Below, piece by piece: positions 15,473 to 23,897 of a DNA stretch of 64,000 bases. Within the stretch, counting starts at the first letter, position 1, and every line of letters starts with the position of its first letter. Under the pieces are notes generated by a model. It saw only the letters and a list, made by a program, of their open reading frames with translations, did not search any database and was not told the DNA's origin. A program made the translations under genes and the position numbers. The stretch is from Phyllobacterium sp. T1293. GTDB taxonomy: Bacteria; Pseudomonadota; Alphaproteobacteria; Rhizobiales; Rhizobiaceae. The stretch lies in NCBI RefSeq assembly GCF_020731415.2, contig NZ_CP088273.1, positions 3,229,001 through 3,293,000 of the forward strand, read 5' to 3'.

Positions 15473-17044
15473 TTATCCCTTCTTCTTCGGTAGACCGGGA
15501 AGCCCGCCACCAAGGCCGGGCAAACGGGGGAGGCCGCCGCCCATACCACCACCGAGACCGCTGGGCAGGCCAGGCAGGCCGCCGCCTTTACCAAAGCCTG
15601 CGGCTTCCGCCTGCTTCTGCAAGGCCTCAAGCTGCTTCGGGTCCATCTTGGACAGGTCAGGCATGCCGCCCATACCACCCAGTCCGCCGAGACCCATCTT
15701 GGCGCCAATGCCACCCATCATCTGTTTCATGATGCCGCCTTTGCCTTTGCCGCCCATAGCCTTCATCATATCCGCCATCTGACGGTGCATTTTGAGAAGC
15801 TTGTTGATGTCGGCGGCATTGGTGCCGGAGCCCTTGGCAATGCGCTGCTTGCGCGAATGTTTGAGCATATCAGGATTGGTGCGCTCGGCTGCGGTCATCG
15901 AAGAAATGATGGCCAGCTGGCGCTTGAATATGGAATCATCAAGACCGGCCGCAGCCATCTGATCCTTCATCTTGCCCATGCCGGGCATCATGCCCATGAT
16001 ACCGCCCATGCCGCCAAGCTTCTGCATCTGGCCGATCTGATCAGCCAGATCGTTGAGATCGAACTTGCCTGACTGCATTTTCTTGGCCATCGCCGCGGCT
16101 TTTTCCGCGTCAATGTTTTCAGCAGCTTTTTCAACGAGCGAAACAATATCGCCCATGCCGAGGATGCGGTCAGCGATACGCCGGGGATAGAACTCCTCCA
16201 GCGCATCCATCTTTTCACCGGTGGCGATCAGCTTGATTGGCTTGCCGGTGACGGCGCGCATCGAAAAGGCGGCACCGCCGCGGCCGTCGCCATCCATACG
16301 TGTCAGGACGAGGCCGGTGATACCTACACGCTCATCAAAAGAGCGCGCGAGATTGACGGCGTCCTGACCGGTCAGAGCATCGGCAACGAGAAGGATTTCA
16401 TGCGGATTGGCCTTTTTCTTGATGTCGGCCATTTCGACCATCAAGGGCTCATCAATATGCGTGCGGCCTGCAGTATCGAGGATGACAACATCATGGCCGC
16501 CGAGCTTGGCAGCCTGTACGGCGCGTGCGGCGATCTCGACGGGTGTCTGACCGGCAATGATTGGCAGGGTGTCGACACCGGTCTGTACGCCAAGCTGGCG
16601 CAATTGTTCCTGTGCGGCAGGACGGCGCGTATCGAGCGACGCCATCAGCACTTTCTTCTTCGACCGTTCGGTCAGGCGCTTGCCGATCTTGCCCGTGGTG
16701 GTGGTCTTACCCGAACCCTGCAGACCAACCATCATGATGACAACGGGGGCCGGGGCATTCAGATCAATGGTGACGCCTTCGGCGCCGAGCATGTCGACCA
16801 GCTCATCATGGACGATCTTGACGACCATCTGGCCGGGCTTGATGCTTTTGAGGACTTCGGCGCCAACGGCCTTGGCCCGCACCTTGTCGGTGAACGAGCG
16901 AACCACATCAAGGGCAACGTCAGCTTCGATGAGTGCCCGGCGCACTTCGCGCAAAGCTGCCGCGACGTCGGCATCCGACAACGCGCCACGGCCGGTCAGG
17001 CCATTCAAAATCGAACCTAGTCGTTCCTGTAAGCTCTCAAACAT
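15473..17044 (-). CDS. ffh: signal recognition particle protein Ffh
   Basis: 523 residues: N-domain helices (1-~85), GTPase G-domain with GLQGSGKTTTTGKIG (P-loop, about residue 105), DTAGRTHID and TRMDGDGRGGAA, then the methionine-rich M-domain (from about 300) that binds the SRP RNA and signal peptides. The tail is an extended Gly/Leu/Pro repeat ending GLPGLPKKKG. It delivers nascent membrane proteins to FtsY. MFESLQERLG at 17044 is the family start, with AGAGGAAAACGG before it; the upstream in-frame extension is not conserved. A candidate small RNA lies immediately upstream. Confidence 0.97.
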   Translation of the reverse strand: MFESLQERLGSILNGLTGRGALSDADVAAALREVRRALIEADVALDVVRSFTDKVRAKAVGAEVLKSIKPGQMVVKIVHDELVDMLGAEGVTIDLNAPAPVVIMMVGLQGSGKTTTTGKIGKRLTERSKKKVLMASLDTRRPAAQEQLRQLGVQTGVDTLPIIAGQTPVEIAARAVQAAKLGGHDVVILDTAGRTHIDEPLMVEMADIKKKANPHEILLVADALTGQDAVNLARSFDERVGITGLVLTRMDGDGRGGAAFSMRAVTGKPIKLIATGEKMDALEEFYPRRIADRILGMGDIVSLVEKAAENIDAEKAAAMAKKMQSGKFDLNDLADQIGQMQKLGGMGGIMGMMPGMGKMKDQMAAAGLDDSIFKRQLAIISSMTAAERTNPDMLKHSRKQRIAKGSGTNAADINKLLKMHRQMADMMKAMGGKGKGGIMKQMMGGIGAKMGLGGLGGMGGMPDLSKMDPKQLEALQKQAEAAGFGKGGGLPGLPSGLGGGMGGGLPRLPGLGGGLPGLPKKKG

Positions 17045-17130
17045 CCGTTTTCCTCTATCTTCCGGGGAACTGTTTCCCTGAAAGGTAAGCATCCTCCGCG
17101 CCAAAGCCCATACCCAAACGAGGCTCAAAG

Positions 17131-17242
17131 CAAAAATGCACCCGAGGGCGCATCGCGCTGTCGGGTGTTGACCTCCGGGATCGTCGAACCCTTGCGGGGT
17201 CCCGGTCGGCTGCTCGGAGTTTGGAACTCGTCGCGGATTGAT
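17131..17242 (-). ncRNA. candidate structured small RNA upstream of ffh
   Basis: The minus strand has the promoter element CTTGAC (complement of 17273-17278), a weak -10-like TTTAAG 17 bases on (17249-17254), then about 110 bases of G/C-rich sequence that folds well. A long CCGGGA...TCCCGG hairpin with an inner CCC-loop-GGG stem sits in the middle. The end is a clear terminator, CACCCGA/TCGGGTG (17139-17145 with 17161-17167), followed by CATTTTTG. There is no ORF with a ribosome-binding site. It lacks the GGAAGC/AGCA core of SRP RNA, so I do not call it ffs. It may belong to one of the rhizobial alpha-r sRNA families. Confidence 0.6.
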
Positions 17243-17288
17243 GGGCGGCTTAAACAGGAAATATGGTGAAGAGTCAAGGTAGACGCAG

Positions 17289-17597
17289 TTACGCGCGTTT
17301 TTTCAACCCTGCTGCTTTGCGCAGGACATCATCAATACGGCTCTGCCAACCGGGCCCGCTCGAACGGAAATAATCAACCACATCCGGGCTAAGGCGAATG
17401 GAGACCGGGGTTTTTGTAATATCCGCAAGTGGTCGACCGGGCTTGCGTCTGCTCAACTCGGTGATGAGGACAGTGTCCGGATCGTCCAAAGCCGCTTTGG
17501 TAAGCGCTGCGTCTTCTTCCGGAGAAATACTATCCAGAGCCGCCTGAATGCGCGCTCTATGCCCGGCACGTTGTTTCTCAGTCATATTCTCTGGCAT
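17289..17597 (-). CDS. BrnA-like antitoxin
   Basis: About 102 residues. The C-terminal KTPVSIRLSPDVVDYFRSSGPGWQSRIDDVLRKAAG is the ribbon-helix-helix-like domain of BrnA/CopG-type antitoxins, and GRPLADITK precedes it. It should neutralise the upstream BrnT toxin and repress the operon. The start may be ATG 17597 (20-base overlap with brnT, GAGA upstream) or ATG 17585; both leave the DNA-binding domain intact. Order toxin first, antitoxin second, is standard for brnTA. Confidence 0.85.
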   Translation of the reverse strand: MPENMTEKQRAGHRARIQAALDSISPEEDAALTKAALDDPDTVLITELSRRKPGRPLADITKTPVSIRLSPDVVDYFRSSGPGWQSRIDDVLRKAAGLKKRA

Positions 17598-17853
17598 ATC
17601 GCTTGATCTCGCTAGTCGATGATTTTCGCAAGGAGATAACTCTAATTTTGCTACCACGCTCAGTATAAGTGAGGGTGAAAAGAACGTTCCCTATGAAACC
17701 AATGGCGACCGTCCTTTCTTCCCGGTAATTCTCCCGGTCGTCCAACTGTTCCATAGCCGTACAGAACTCGAAACGGTCTGCTAATTCGAAAGTTACACCG
17801 TGTTTGCGTATATTGCTTTTGGCCTTGTCTTCATTCCACTCAAATCTGGACAT
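17578..17853 (-). CDS. BrnT family ribonuclease toxin
   Basis: 91 residues with the BrnT pattern: FEWNEDKAKSNIRKHGVTFELA at the start, REERTVAIGFIGNVLFTLTYTERG in the middle and IRVISLRKSSTSEIKRYAREY at the end. The family is a RelE-like fold that cleaves RNA and arrests growth when freed from BrnA. ATG 17853 gives the conserved N-terminus; a TTG 18 bases earlier is possible. No good Shine-Dalgarno is visible. An AT-rich palindrome 25 bp upstream is a probable operator. Confidence 0.9.
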   Translation of the reverse strand: MSRFEWNEDKAKSNIRKHGVTFELADRFEFCTAMEQLDDRENYREERTVAIGFIGNVLFTLTYTERGSKIRVISLRKSSTSEIKRYAREYD

Positions 17854-18187
17854 AAAAGCAGCTTTTGTCAATAATTATTGTATATACAAAAATATAATCA
17901 AACTTCAAAAGTTTGGCTTAGTTTACCAGCGAAAACGCAAATGGCTTCTCATCAATAGGTCTAACTGCACCGAATCAAACGCTGAAACGAGCAACTCAGG
18001 ATTGTATCTTGTGCGTCTGCACAGCGTTGACGAGAACCGCAGATTGCGTGCGCGAAAGGACAATATTCATCGAGAATGAAGAGAATAAGCCCAGTTTCAT
18101 CAAGTATTGCTGCATTCTGGCAGATGACAGGATGATGGAAAAATGGCAGATAGCATCAGGGACGATTAAACTTTTAAGGAGATTTCC
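17854..18187. other. gene-free AT-rich interval between brnT and the transglycosylase gene
   Basis: 334 bp without a convincing gene. It holds the brnTA promoter/operator on the left and the promoter of the lytic transglycosylase on the right, with TTAAGGAGA as its ribosome-binding site. Short ORFs in the interval have neither ribosome-binding sites nor recognisable content. The base composition is clearly more A/T-rich than the flanks, as is common around toxin-antitoxin loci. Confidence 0.6.
17878..17889. promoter_or_regulatory. perfect palindrome upstream of brnT, candidate operator
   Basis: TTGTATATACAA is a perfect 12-bp palindrome 25 bp from the brnT start codon within an AT-rich promoter region. 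Autorepression by a BrnTA complex at such sites is typical of the family. Confidence 0.5.
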
Positions 18188-19009
18188 ATGGCATTTGTTG
18201 CCAAAGGCAGATTTTTTGCTGGTGTAGCGACCGCGCTTCTCGTGATGGCAGGAGCAGCTCAGGCAGCACCTCAGTGTGGCAACAATTCTGCTGGATTTCC
18301 GGCCTGGGTTGAACAGTTCAAACAGGAAGCCAAGTCGCAGGGTATCGGCGGCAGGGGGCTGGGCGCTCTCAACAACCTGACTTATTCAACCAAGACAATA
18401 GCGCTGGACCGCAATCAGAAGAGCTTCAAATACTCGCTCGACAAGTTCATGCAGGTGCGTGGTGCGCAGACGATCGTGTCGCGCGGCAAGGCGCTGAAAA
18501 CCCAGAATGCGGCTCTCTTTGCCAGCATTGAGAAACGCTATGGCGTGCCTGCCGGCCCAATCATTGCGATCTGGGGCATGGAGACGGGTTTTGGTGCCGT
18601 CCTGGGCAGCCAGCACACGCTATCTGCGGTAGCAACGCTGGCTTATGATTGCCGTCGCAGCGATTATTTTCGTGAGCAGCTCTATGCGGCATTGAAGCTT
18701 GTCGATCACGGTGATCTGGCCCCTGATGCGCGCGGCGCGTTGCATGGGGAAATTGGCCAGACCCAGTTCATGCCCGCCAATGTTCTGAAATATGGTGTCG
18801 ATGGTGATGGCAGCGGTCATATCGATATGGTCCGTTCCAAGGCTGACGCCTTGGCCTCCACGGCAAATTTCCTTGTCGGCCATGGCTGGCAGCGCGGTGC
18901 TGGATACCAGCCTGGGGAGCCCAGCTTCGGAGCAATCCAGGGTTGGAATTCGGCCACTGTCTATCAGCAGGCCATTGCAATCATCGGCGCACAGATCGAC
19001 GGCAAGTAA
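18188..19009 (+). CDS. lytic murein transglycosylase (MltB-like)
   Basis: 273 residues with an N-terminal signal peptide (hydrophobic core about 10-24, cleavage near AQAAPQC). The SLT_2/MltB catalytic region has FASIEKRYGVPAGPIIAIWGMETGFG, with the catalytic glutamate at about residue 132, then GEIGQTQFMPANVLKYGVDGDGSGHID. It cleaves the MurNAc-GlcNAc bond of peptidoglycan with formation of 1,6-anhydro products in the periplasm. No lipobox is seen, so it is probably soluble. AAGGAGA before the ATG makes the start firm. A terminator follows. Confidence 0.93.
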   Translation: MAFVAKGRFFAGVATALLVMAGAAQAAPQCGNNSAGFPAWVEQFKQEAKSQGIGGRGLGALNNLTYSTKTIALDRNQKSFKYSLDKFMQVRGAQTIVSRGKALKTQNAALFASIEKRYGVPAGPIIAIWGMETGFGAVLGSQHTLSAVATLAYDCRRSDYFREQLYAALKLVDHGDLAPDARGALHGEIGQTQFMPANVLKYGVDGDGSGHIDMVRSKADALASTANFLVGHGWQRGAGYQPGEPSFGAIQGWNSATVYQQAIAIIGAQIDGK

Positions 19010-19036
19010 GGCTATTTCCACAACTACAGTGAATTC

Positions 19037-19066
19037 AAAGGCCGGTGCTCAGCATCGGCCTTTTGT
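19037..19066 (+). terminator. rho-independent terminator of the transglycosylase gene
   Basis: AAAGGCCGGTGC and GCATCGGCCTTT pair over about 12 bp (one G-T pair) with a 2-base loop, followed by TTTTGTTT. The convergent SnoaL-like gene ends at the same spot. Confidence 0.85.
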
Positions 19067-19477
19067 TTAAAATCCTTCGCAGGTCTCGCTAATGGCCCCC
19101 TGTGCGCTGGCGCTGATCTTGCCGTTGCGAAAACTGAATATTTCACGGGAATAGGTGGTGTTGTCAGGAAACTCGTAACAAACGAACATCGTCAGTTTGC
19201 CATTTTCCATCCCGCCAAGCCTGTGCTTGATCGTCGTGCCTTTTACCGCGTGTTCCCATTCGTCGAGGGAGCCGAGGAATTCGCGCTTGGTCTGCTCGAT
19301 CTCCTGATCTTCAAGTACGATTGTTGCGTCATCGGTGAGAATGTCGGCAAATTCAGATCTGTTTGCCGTATCGAGTGCCTTGTACCAGCGCTCGACAAGA
19401 ATTTCGGGGGTGTCTTCGGCAAACGAAGGCACCGCAAAGCTGAGAAGCAATGCGAAAACGATAGCCAGTCTCTGCAT
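19067..19477 (-). CDS. secreted SnoaL/NTF2-like protein of unknown function
   Basis: 136 residues with a signal peptide (about 1-20, AFAED-like cleavage at SFAED). The rest has the cone-shaped NTF2/SnoaL pattern: ILVERWYKALDTANRSEFADILTDDATIV, a central IKHRLGGMENGKLTMFVCYEF and FSFRNGKISASAQGAI. Such domains bind or isomerise small ligands, but no catalytic residues can be assigned. It starts three bases past the carbonic anhydrase stop, so both are likely in one transcript; the functional link is unknown. Confidence 0.75.
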   Translation of the reverse strand: MQRLAIVFALLLSFAVPSFAEDTPEILVERWYKALDTANRSEFADILTDDATIVLEDQEIEQTKREFLGSLDEWEHAVKGTTIKHRLGGMENGKLTMFVCYEFPDNTTYSREIFSFRNGKISASAQGAISETCEGF

Positions 19478-19480
19478 GGG

Positions 19481-20149
19481 CTATTGGCCCGGTTGCAAGT
19501 CGACCGATTCCGGATCGGGCCGCAAGAAATCCCCGGTTTCAGGGTTCATCACCCAAAGCTCCCCTGTGGAAATATCGAACCACGCGCCGTGTAGGGTAAG
19601 ACGCCCCTTCTTTTCCAGAATGTCGACGCAGGGGAAGCTGCGCAGGTTCCGGAGGGAATAGCGAATGGAAATGCGCTCCAGTGCAGTCTGGCGCTCAAAT
19701 GGGGTCATAAGTTCATTGGCGGCGACGGCTTCGGCTGCCGGAGCAACAAGGCTCATCCATTTGCCAATGAAATCACCGGGAGATAATGGTTTGCTCTCCG
19801 TATCAAGCGCCGCCTTGATGCCGCCGCAGCGTCCATGGCCCAGAACAACAATGTTTTTCACTTTCAGACTTTGTACGGCAAATTCCAACGCCGCCGACGT
19901 GGAGTGATATTCACCATCAGGCTCAAAGGGTGGCACAAGATTAGCCACATTGCGGATGACGAAAATCTCGCCGGGGCTGGTGTCGAAGATGATTTCCGGG
20001 GCGGCACGCGAGTCGCAACAGGCGATAACAAGCGTCTCAGGGGTTTGGCCCTGTTCGGCCAACTGACGGTAGCGCATGGTTTCATTGGCATAACGCTGCG
20101 CCATGAAGTTGCGATAACCGGTGAGCAGTTTCTCAGGAAGCATGGTCAT
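19481..20149 (-). CDS. beta-class carbonic anhydrase
   Basis: 222 residues. Zinc ligands are visible: ACCDSR (Cys44 with the Asp46-Arg48 dyad) and GHGRCGG (His105, Cys108). It interconverts CO2 and bicarbonate in the cytoplasm, feeding carboxylases. Length and motif spacing are those of plant-type bacterial beta enzymes. The start may be residue 1 or residue 3 (both Met). It forms a tight pair with the downstream SnoaL-like gene. Confidence 0.95.
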   Translation of the reverse strand: MTMLPEKLLTGYRNFMAQRYANETMRYRQLAEQGQTPETLVIACCDSRAAPEIIFDTSPGEIFVIRNVANLVPPFEPDGEYHSTSAALEFAVQSLKVKNIVVLGHGRCGGIKAALDTESKPLSPGDFIGKWMSLVAPAAEAVAANELMTPFERQTALERISIRYSLRNLRSFPCVDILEKKGRLTLHGAWFDISTGELWVMNPETGDFLRPDPESVDLQPGQ

Positions 20150-20319
20150 GATGGTGCATTAATCCCGATTGAAGGGAAGATCAATTGGTCTTGTGTCAGT
20201 TGGCACGGAGTTCAAATGCGAGATTCCAGAATAGGACAGTTTTGCGGCGTGTCACTGAAATTACAGCAAAAGCCCCGTGTCGAAACCGCGCAGGACGATT
20301 GCTGTAATCGCTGACAGGA

Positions 20320-21204
20320 TCAGGCACGGATGCCTTTGCTTGGATGAACGAGGTGGCGCATCTGGATCATGGCCATCGGGCTGGAGAGACTGGATGCATC
20401 CGCTTCGAGCATCAATTCATCCGCTCCACGCTTTGCCGAGCGCGCCATGATCTCAAAGACCGATGCGGTGGTTCGCTGCAATATCTGCTCGTGATCAAGG
20501 CCCGCCAGCATACGCGCAAGGAAGAGTGCGGAGGTCAGATCGCCAAGCCCATTGGTTGGACCGTTTACGAGGCGATGCTCGGCAAGCATGGCGAAAGAAT
20601 GCGTGACCAGAAGATTGCCGGTGCCGCCGGCAAGCATGGGATGGGCTGATGTCACCAGCATTGTTCCGGGGCCCGCATGAAGGGCCGCCTGCATGATTGC
20701 CTTGTTGTCAGGCAGATCAGCACCGGCGAGCCAGGCAAGTTCAAAACGGTTTGGCGTCGAAATATCAGCCAGTGGCATAAGCTCGTCGCGAATGCCGATT
20801 GCTGTTGCTTCGGGAACATAGAGCCCTTTTGTATCACCTATGACGGGATCACAGAGGTAGAGCACATCCTTGTTCTGACTTTTGATCTTCTTGATCAGGC
20901 GGGCGACCGACGCAGCCTGTGCGGCATTGCCGAGATAACCGGTCATAACGGCCCGCACTTCACCCAGCCACGGCGCCCGCTCCAGATCGGCAATCAGATC
21001 ATCGAACTGCTGCGGCTCGGGCACAATGCGCTTGGCCGGTCCATGCCCCGGATGCCAGGGCAGGATAACGGTTGGAACGGCCCAGACGGGATGTCCAAGG
21101 GTTTCAAGAGCAAATACCGCCGCGCGGTTGCCGACAGAACCACGCACGACATGGCTTGAAATGACGATGACAGCATTGGAGGAAGGAGCAACGGAACCGG
21201 TCAT
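20320..21204 (-). CDS. pdxY: pyridoxal kinase
   Basis: 294 residues of the PfkB-like vitamin B6 kinase family. VISSHVVRGSVGNRAAVFALETLGHPVWAVPTV-type N-terminus, YLCDPVIGDTKGLYV (the DPVxGD motif of pyridoxal kinases), ISTPNRFELAWLAG and the C-terminal anion hole NGLGDLTSALFLA. It phosphorylates pyridoxal to PLP in a salvage pathway. The substitution NGLGD for the usual GTGD is a mild oddity. It stands alone on the minus strand; two PLP-related genes (MocR, yggS) lie elsewhere in the window. Confidence 0.92.
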   Translation of the reverse strand: MTGSVAPSSNAVIVISSHVVRGSVGNRAAVFALETLGHPVWAVPTVILPWHPGHGPAKRIVPEPQQFDDLIADLERAPWLGEVRAVMTGYLGNAAQAASVARLIKKIKSQNKDVLYLCDPVIGDTKGLYVPEATAIGIRDELMPLADISTPNRFELAWLAGADLPDNKAIMQAALHAGPGTMLVTSAHPMLAGGTGNLLVTHSFAMLAEHRLVNGPTNGLGDLTSALFLARMLAGLDHEQILQRTTASVFEIMARSAKRGADELMLEADASSLSSPMAMIQMRHLVHPSKGIRA

Positions 21205-21253
21205 GGAAATACTCGTAAAAGAGTTCGGAAAAGCGGGGGATGAATTCGGAGCC

Positions 21254-21514
21254 TCAGCTTTTGCCGGTGATGGAACTGATCAACCAGATAAACATGGCTA
21301 TCAATACTAGCAATCCCAGAACGCGGCCAATGCGCGTTCCCCATATCTCGATCGGATCGGCAGCATCAGCATCTTCCGCAGTAAAATGCCCCTTGGTCCT
21401 GTTCACAGTCCGCTCAACCGCCGACTTTGCGCCGGGATCGGTCTCACGGCTGATGCGCTCCAGAATCCGCTTCGATTCTGTTACAGTCTGACGCTCTTTG
21501 TCATTTGCAGCCAT
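21254..21514 (-). CDS. small single-span membrane protein, unknown function
   Basis: 86 residues. The first half is charged and predicted helical (KERQTVTESKRILERISRET), the second half ends in a single membrane helix (VLGLLVLIAMFIWLISSI) with a very short tail. I do not recognise the family. Start chosen at ATG 21514 because upstream in-frame sequence overlaps the promoter and start region of the divergent lemA gene. Its stop lies 49 bases upstream of pdxY on the same strand, so the two may be cotranscribed. Confidence 0.65.
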   Translation of the reverse strand: MAANDKERQTVTESKRILERISRETDPGAKSAVERTVNRTKGHFTAEDADAADPIEIWGTRIGRVLGLLVLIAMFIWLISSITGKS

Positions 21515-21652
21515 GGCGATTCCGCTTGATCCCTGTTGCAAGGCAGCATAGCGCTTTGCCAGTTCCTTTTGCAGCAAAAAATGGCTACGTTCGGACTGCT
21601 TCGTTCCAAAATGACCAGTTGGTCGGGAAAATGAGTAATGAGGAGAGGGTTT

Positions 21653-22273
21653 ATGCAAAAAATGACGTCTTCGACCGGCTTTTTGCCACGCAATGTCTTT
21701 TCGGTTTTGGCTCTCGTCGTTCTCGTGCCGCTGCTGTCCGCATGCGGTTTCAATACGATCCCGACCAATGAAGAGCAGGCCAAGGCCGCATGGAGCGAAG
21801 TGCTGAACCAGTATCAGCGCCGCGCAGATCTCATTCCCAATCTGGTTGAAACCGTCAAAGGTTATGCGGCTCAGGAAAAAGATGTGCTGACGTCAGTGGT
21901 CGAAGCGCGCGCCAAGGCGACCTCGATACAGGTGACGCCCGATACGCTGAAAGACCCCAATGCCTTCAAGGCATTTCAAGACAATCAGGCCAACCTTTCC
22001 GGCGCCCTGTCGCGGCTTCTGGCTGTGGTCGAAAACTATCCTGATCTGAAATCCAATCAGAACTTCCTCGCCTTGCAGTCGCAGCTGGAAGGCACTGAAA
22101 ACCGCATAGCGGTAGCCCGCCGTGATTATATCGAAGCGGTGCGCGTCTATAATACATCGCTCCGGACCATGCCGACGATCATCTGGACATGGATCTGGTA
22201 TACAAACAGCCAGCCCTATCAGACATTCACAGTTGACGATTCCGTCAAGCAGACGCCTCAAGTCAAATTCTAG
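21653..22273 (+). CDS. lemA: LemA family protein
   Basis: 206 residues. An N-terminal hydrophobic stretch ends in LLSACGF, a lipobox, so this copy looks like a lipoprotein. The LemA helices follow: NQYQRRADLIPNLVETVKGYA, FLALQSQLEGTENRIAVARRDYIEAVRVYN, then PTIIWTWIWYT. The family is membrane-associated with the bulk outside the cytoplasm and of unresolved role. ATG 21653 follows GGAGAGGG closely. It is the first gene of an operon with two TPM-domain proteins, a conserved arrangement. Confidence 0.92.
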   Translation: MQKMTSSTGFLPRNVFSVLALVVLVPLLSACGFNTIPTNEEQAKAAWSEVLNQYQRRADLIPNLVETVKGYAAQEKDVLTSVVEARAKATSIQVTPDTLKDPNAFKAFQDNQANLSGALSRLLAVVENYPDLKSNQNFLALQSQLEGTENRIAVARRDYIEAVRVYNTSLRTMPTIIWTWIWYTNSQPYQTFTVDDSVKQTPQVKF

Positions 22274-22282
22274 GCTTTCAGA

Positions 22283-23152
22283 ATGCGCACCAAGCGCCAA
22301 AGCGCTGACATAGCCGTACGAGACCCTTGGTTGATGAGGATTTCGTACGGTCTGCTTTTGACTGTAACGCTGCTCGGGCTGTTTCTGGGTCACGCCTTTG
22401 CGGCAGACCTTCCAGCGCTCACGGGACGGGTGGTGGATGGCGCCAATGTCATTGACGCCGCGACCCGTGATGCGATCACGCAGAAACTGGCGGCATTCGA
22501 GGCGAAATCCTCGGATCAGGTGGTTGTAGTCACCGTGCCAAGTCTTGATGGCGAGGCGATCGAACCCTATTCCAACCGGCTCTACCGTGCTTGGGCGCTT
22601 GGCCAGAAGCAGGAAAACAATGGCGTACTTCTCGTCGTGGCTCCCAATGATCGCAAGGTGCGTATTGAAGTTGGCTACGGACTGGAAGGGACGCTGACGG
22701 ACCTTCTGTCAAAACTTATCATCGAGAATGCTATTATTCCCGGCTTTCGCTCAGGGGATTATTCCGGTGGTATCGCGCGCGGCGTGGACGATATTCTGAA
22801 AGTGCTTTCCGGCGATGCAGCCGAACTTGAAGCGCGGGCAAAGCGAAATATCAAGGATGAATCCTCTAATATTGACTGGTTCGGGGTCATTTTCATCTCG
22901 ATCTGGGTCATTATTTTCTTCGGCGGGTTCGGCATGGCCATCCTTGCCCCTGTCTTCGGCCAGAAAATTGGCCCCGGTCGCTACAGATGGCTTGGCATGG
23001 ACATTGACACGCGATCATCGGGCTCTGGTGGTGGTTCCGGTGGAGGATGGTCGTCGGGCGGCGGCGGTTGGTCTTCCGGTGGCGGTGGGGGCGGCGGCTT
23101 TTCGGGTGGCGGCGGATCATCCGGCGGCGGCGGTGCGTCGGGAGGCTGGTAG
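22283..23152 (+). CDS. TPM domain protein (YgcG-like) with Gly/Ser-rich tail
   Basis: 289 residues: a signal peptide (hydrophobic core about 20-40), the TPM domain (about 45-165, with VDGANVIDAATRDAI, VVVVTVPSLDG and VRIEVGYGLEGTLTD), one membrane helix (about 205-230) and a C-terminal Gly/Ser/Trp-rich tail of about 45 residues ending GGGASGGW. The family is linked to photosystem repair or phosphatase activity in plants; the bacterial role is unclear. ATG 22334 is a possible alternative start that would begin directly at the signal peptide. It follows lemA by nine bases. Confidence 0.88.
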   Translation: MRTKRQSADIAVRDPWLMRISYGLLLTVTLLGLFLGHAFAADLPALTGRVVDGANVIDAATRDAITQKLAAFEAKSSDQVVVVTVPSLDGEAIEPYSNRLYRAWALGQKQENNGVLLVVAPNDRKVRIEVGYGLEGTLTDLLSKLIIENAIIPGFRSGDYSGGIARGVDDILKVLSGDAAELEARAKRNIKDESSNIDWFGVIFISIWVIIFFGGFGMAILAPVFGQKIGPGRYRWLGMDIDTRSSGSGGGSGGGWSSGGGGWSSGGGGGGGFSGGGGSSGGGGASGGW

Positions 23153-23160
23153 GAGAGAGC

Positions 23161-23793
23161 ATGTCAGTGATGAATGATGACGATCATGCCCGTATTGCCG
23201 CAGCAATCCGCGATGCAGAGAGCCGGACGAGCGGCGAAATCTATGCGGTACTCGCCCGCAGCAGCGACAGCTATTTCTTCGTTGCCGGCTTTGCCGTTAC
23301 GGTTGGCATTCTTGTTGCAGCCATCATCGTGGCGCTGGCGGCCCATTGGTACTGGTTCACCATCTCATTGCCGCTCTTTGGCCTGGCGATCCTTGCTGCT
23401 TTCGCGACTGCCATTCTGCTGCTGCGACTCATACCCGGCCTTAGCCTGCGGTTTGTTCCCAAGCGCATTCTCTACCAGCGCGCGCATCTCAATGCGGTCC
23501 AACAGTTTCTGACGCGCAATGTACACCTCACAGAAAAGCGCACGGGCATCCTGCTGTTTGTATCGCTGGCGGAGCGTTATGCGGAAGTTGTGGCCGATGC
23601 CGGTATCAATGCAAAAGTGGCTCAGGAAGAATGGAATGGCATTGTCACAATCCTGACAGATCATGCGGCGCAAGATGACCATGCTTCCGGTTTTCTCAAG
23701 GCTATTCAACAGGCGGGGCGGCTGCTGGAAACACATTTTCCGGCAGGTCCCGATAACGTCAACGAACTCGATGACCATCTGGTCGAATTGTAA
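23161..23793 (+). CDS. second TPM domain protein (membrane)
   Basis: 210 residues. Two membrane helices (about residues 38-60 and 68-92) split a TPM-like domain: DDHARIAAAIRDAESRTSGEIYAVLAR before, and LTEKRTGILLFVSLAERYAEVVADAGI after them. ATG 23161 follows GGAGAG; the open frame extends upstream only as a shadow of the preceding Gly-rich tail. It is the third gene of the lemA operon. The last two TPM genes likely act with LemA at the cell envelope (inferred from conserved linkage). Confidence 0.85.
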   Translation: MSVMNDDDHARIAAAIRDAESRTSGEIYAVLARSSDSYFFVAGFAVTVGILVAAIIVALAAHWYWFTISLPLFGLAILAAFATAILLLRLIPGLSLRFVPKRILYQRAHLNAVQQFLTRNVHLTEKRTGILLFVSLAERYAEVVADAGINAKVAQEEWNGIVTILTDHAAQDDHASGFLKAIQQAGRLLETHFPAGPDNVNELDDHLVEL

Positions 23794-23897
23794 CCTGCAA
23801 TGTCATGCGAATTTTATGTCTGGCGTGCAGTTTGCGGTCGAAAATGCAATTTCAGTGGCTATGATCAGCCAAAATGCCGATTCAGGGAGAGATTCTG

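Noticed and set aside
17131..17242. SRP (4.5S) RNA gene next to ffh
   Set aside because: The location is tempting, but the conserved SRP core (GGAAGC / AGCAGCC tetraloop-type elements in order) is not present on either strand; kept only as an unassigned small RNA candidate.
17804..18227. Two short plus-strand open frames in the interval before the transglycosylase gene
   Set aside because: They lack ribosome-binding sites, overlap the brnT promoter or the transglycosylase start, and have no recognisable content.
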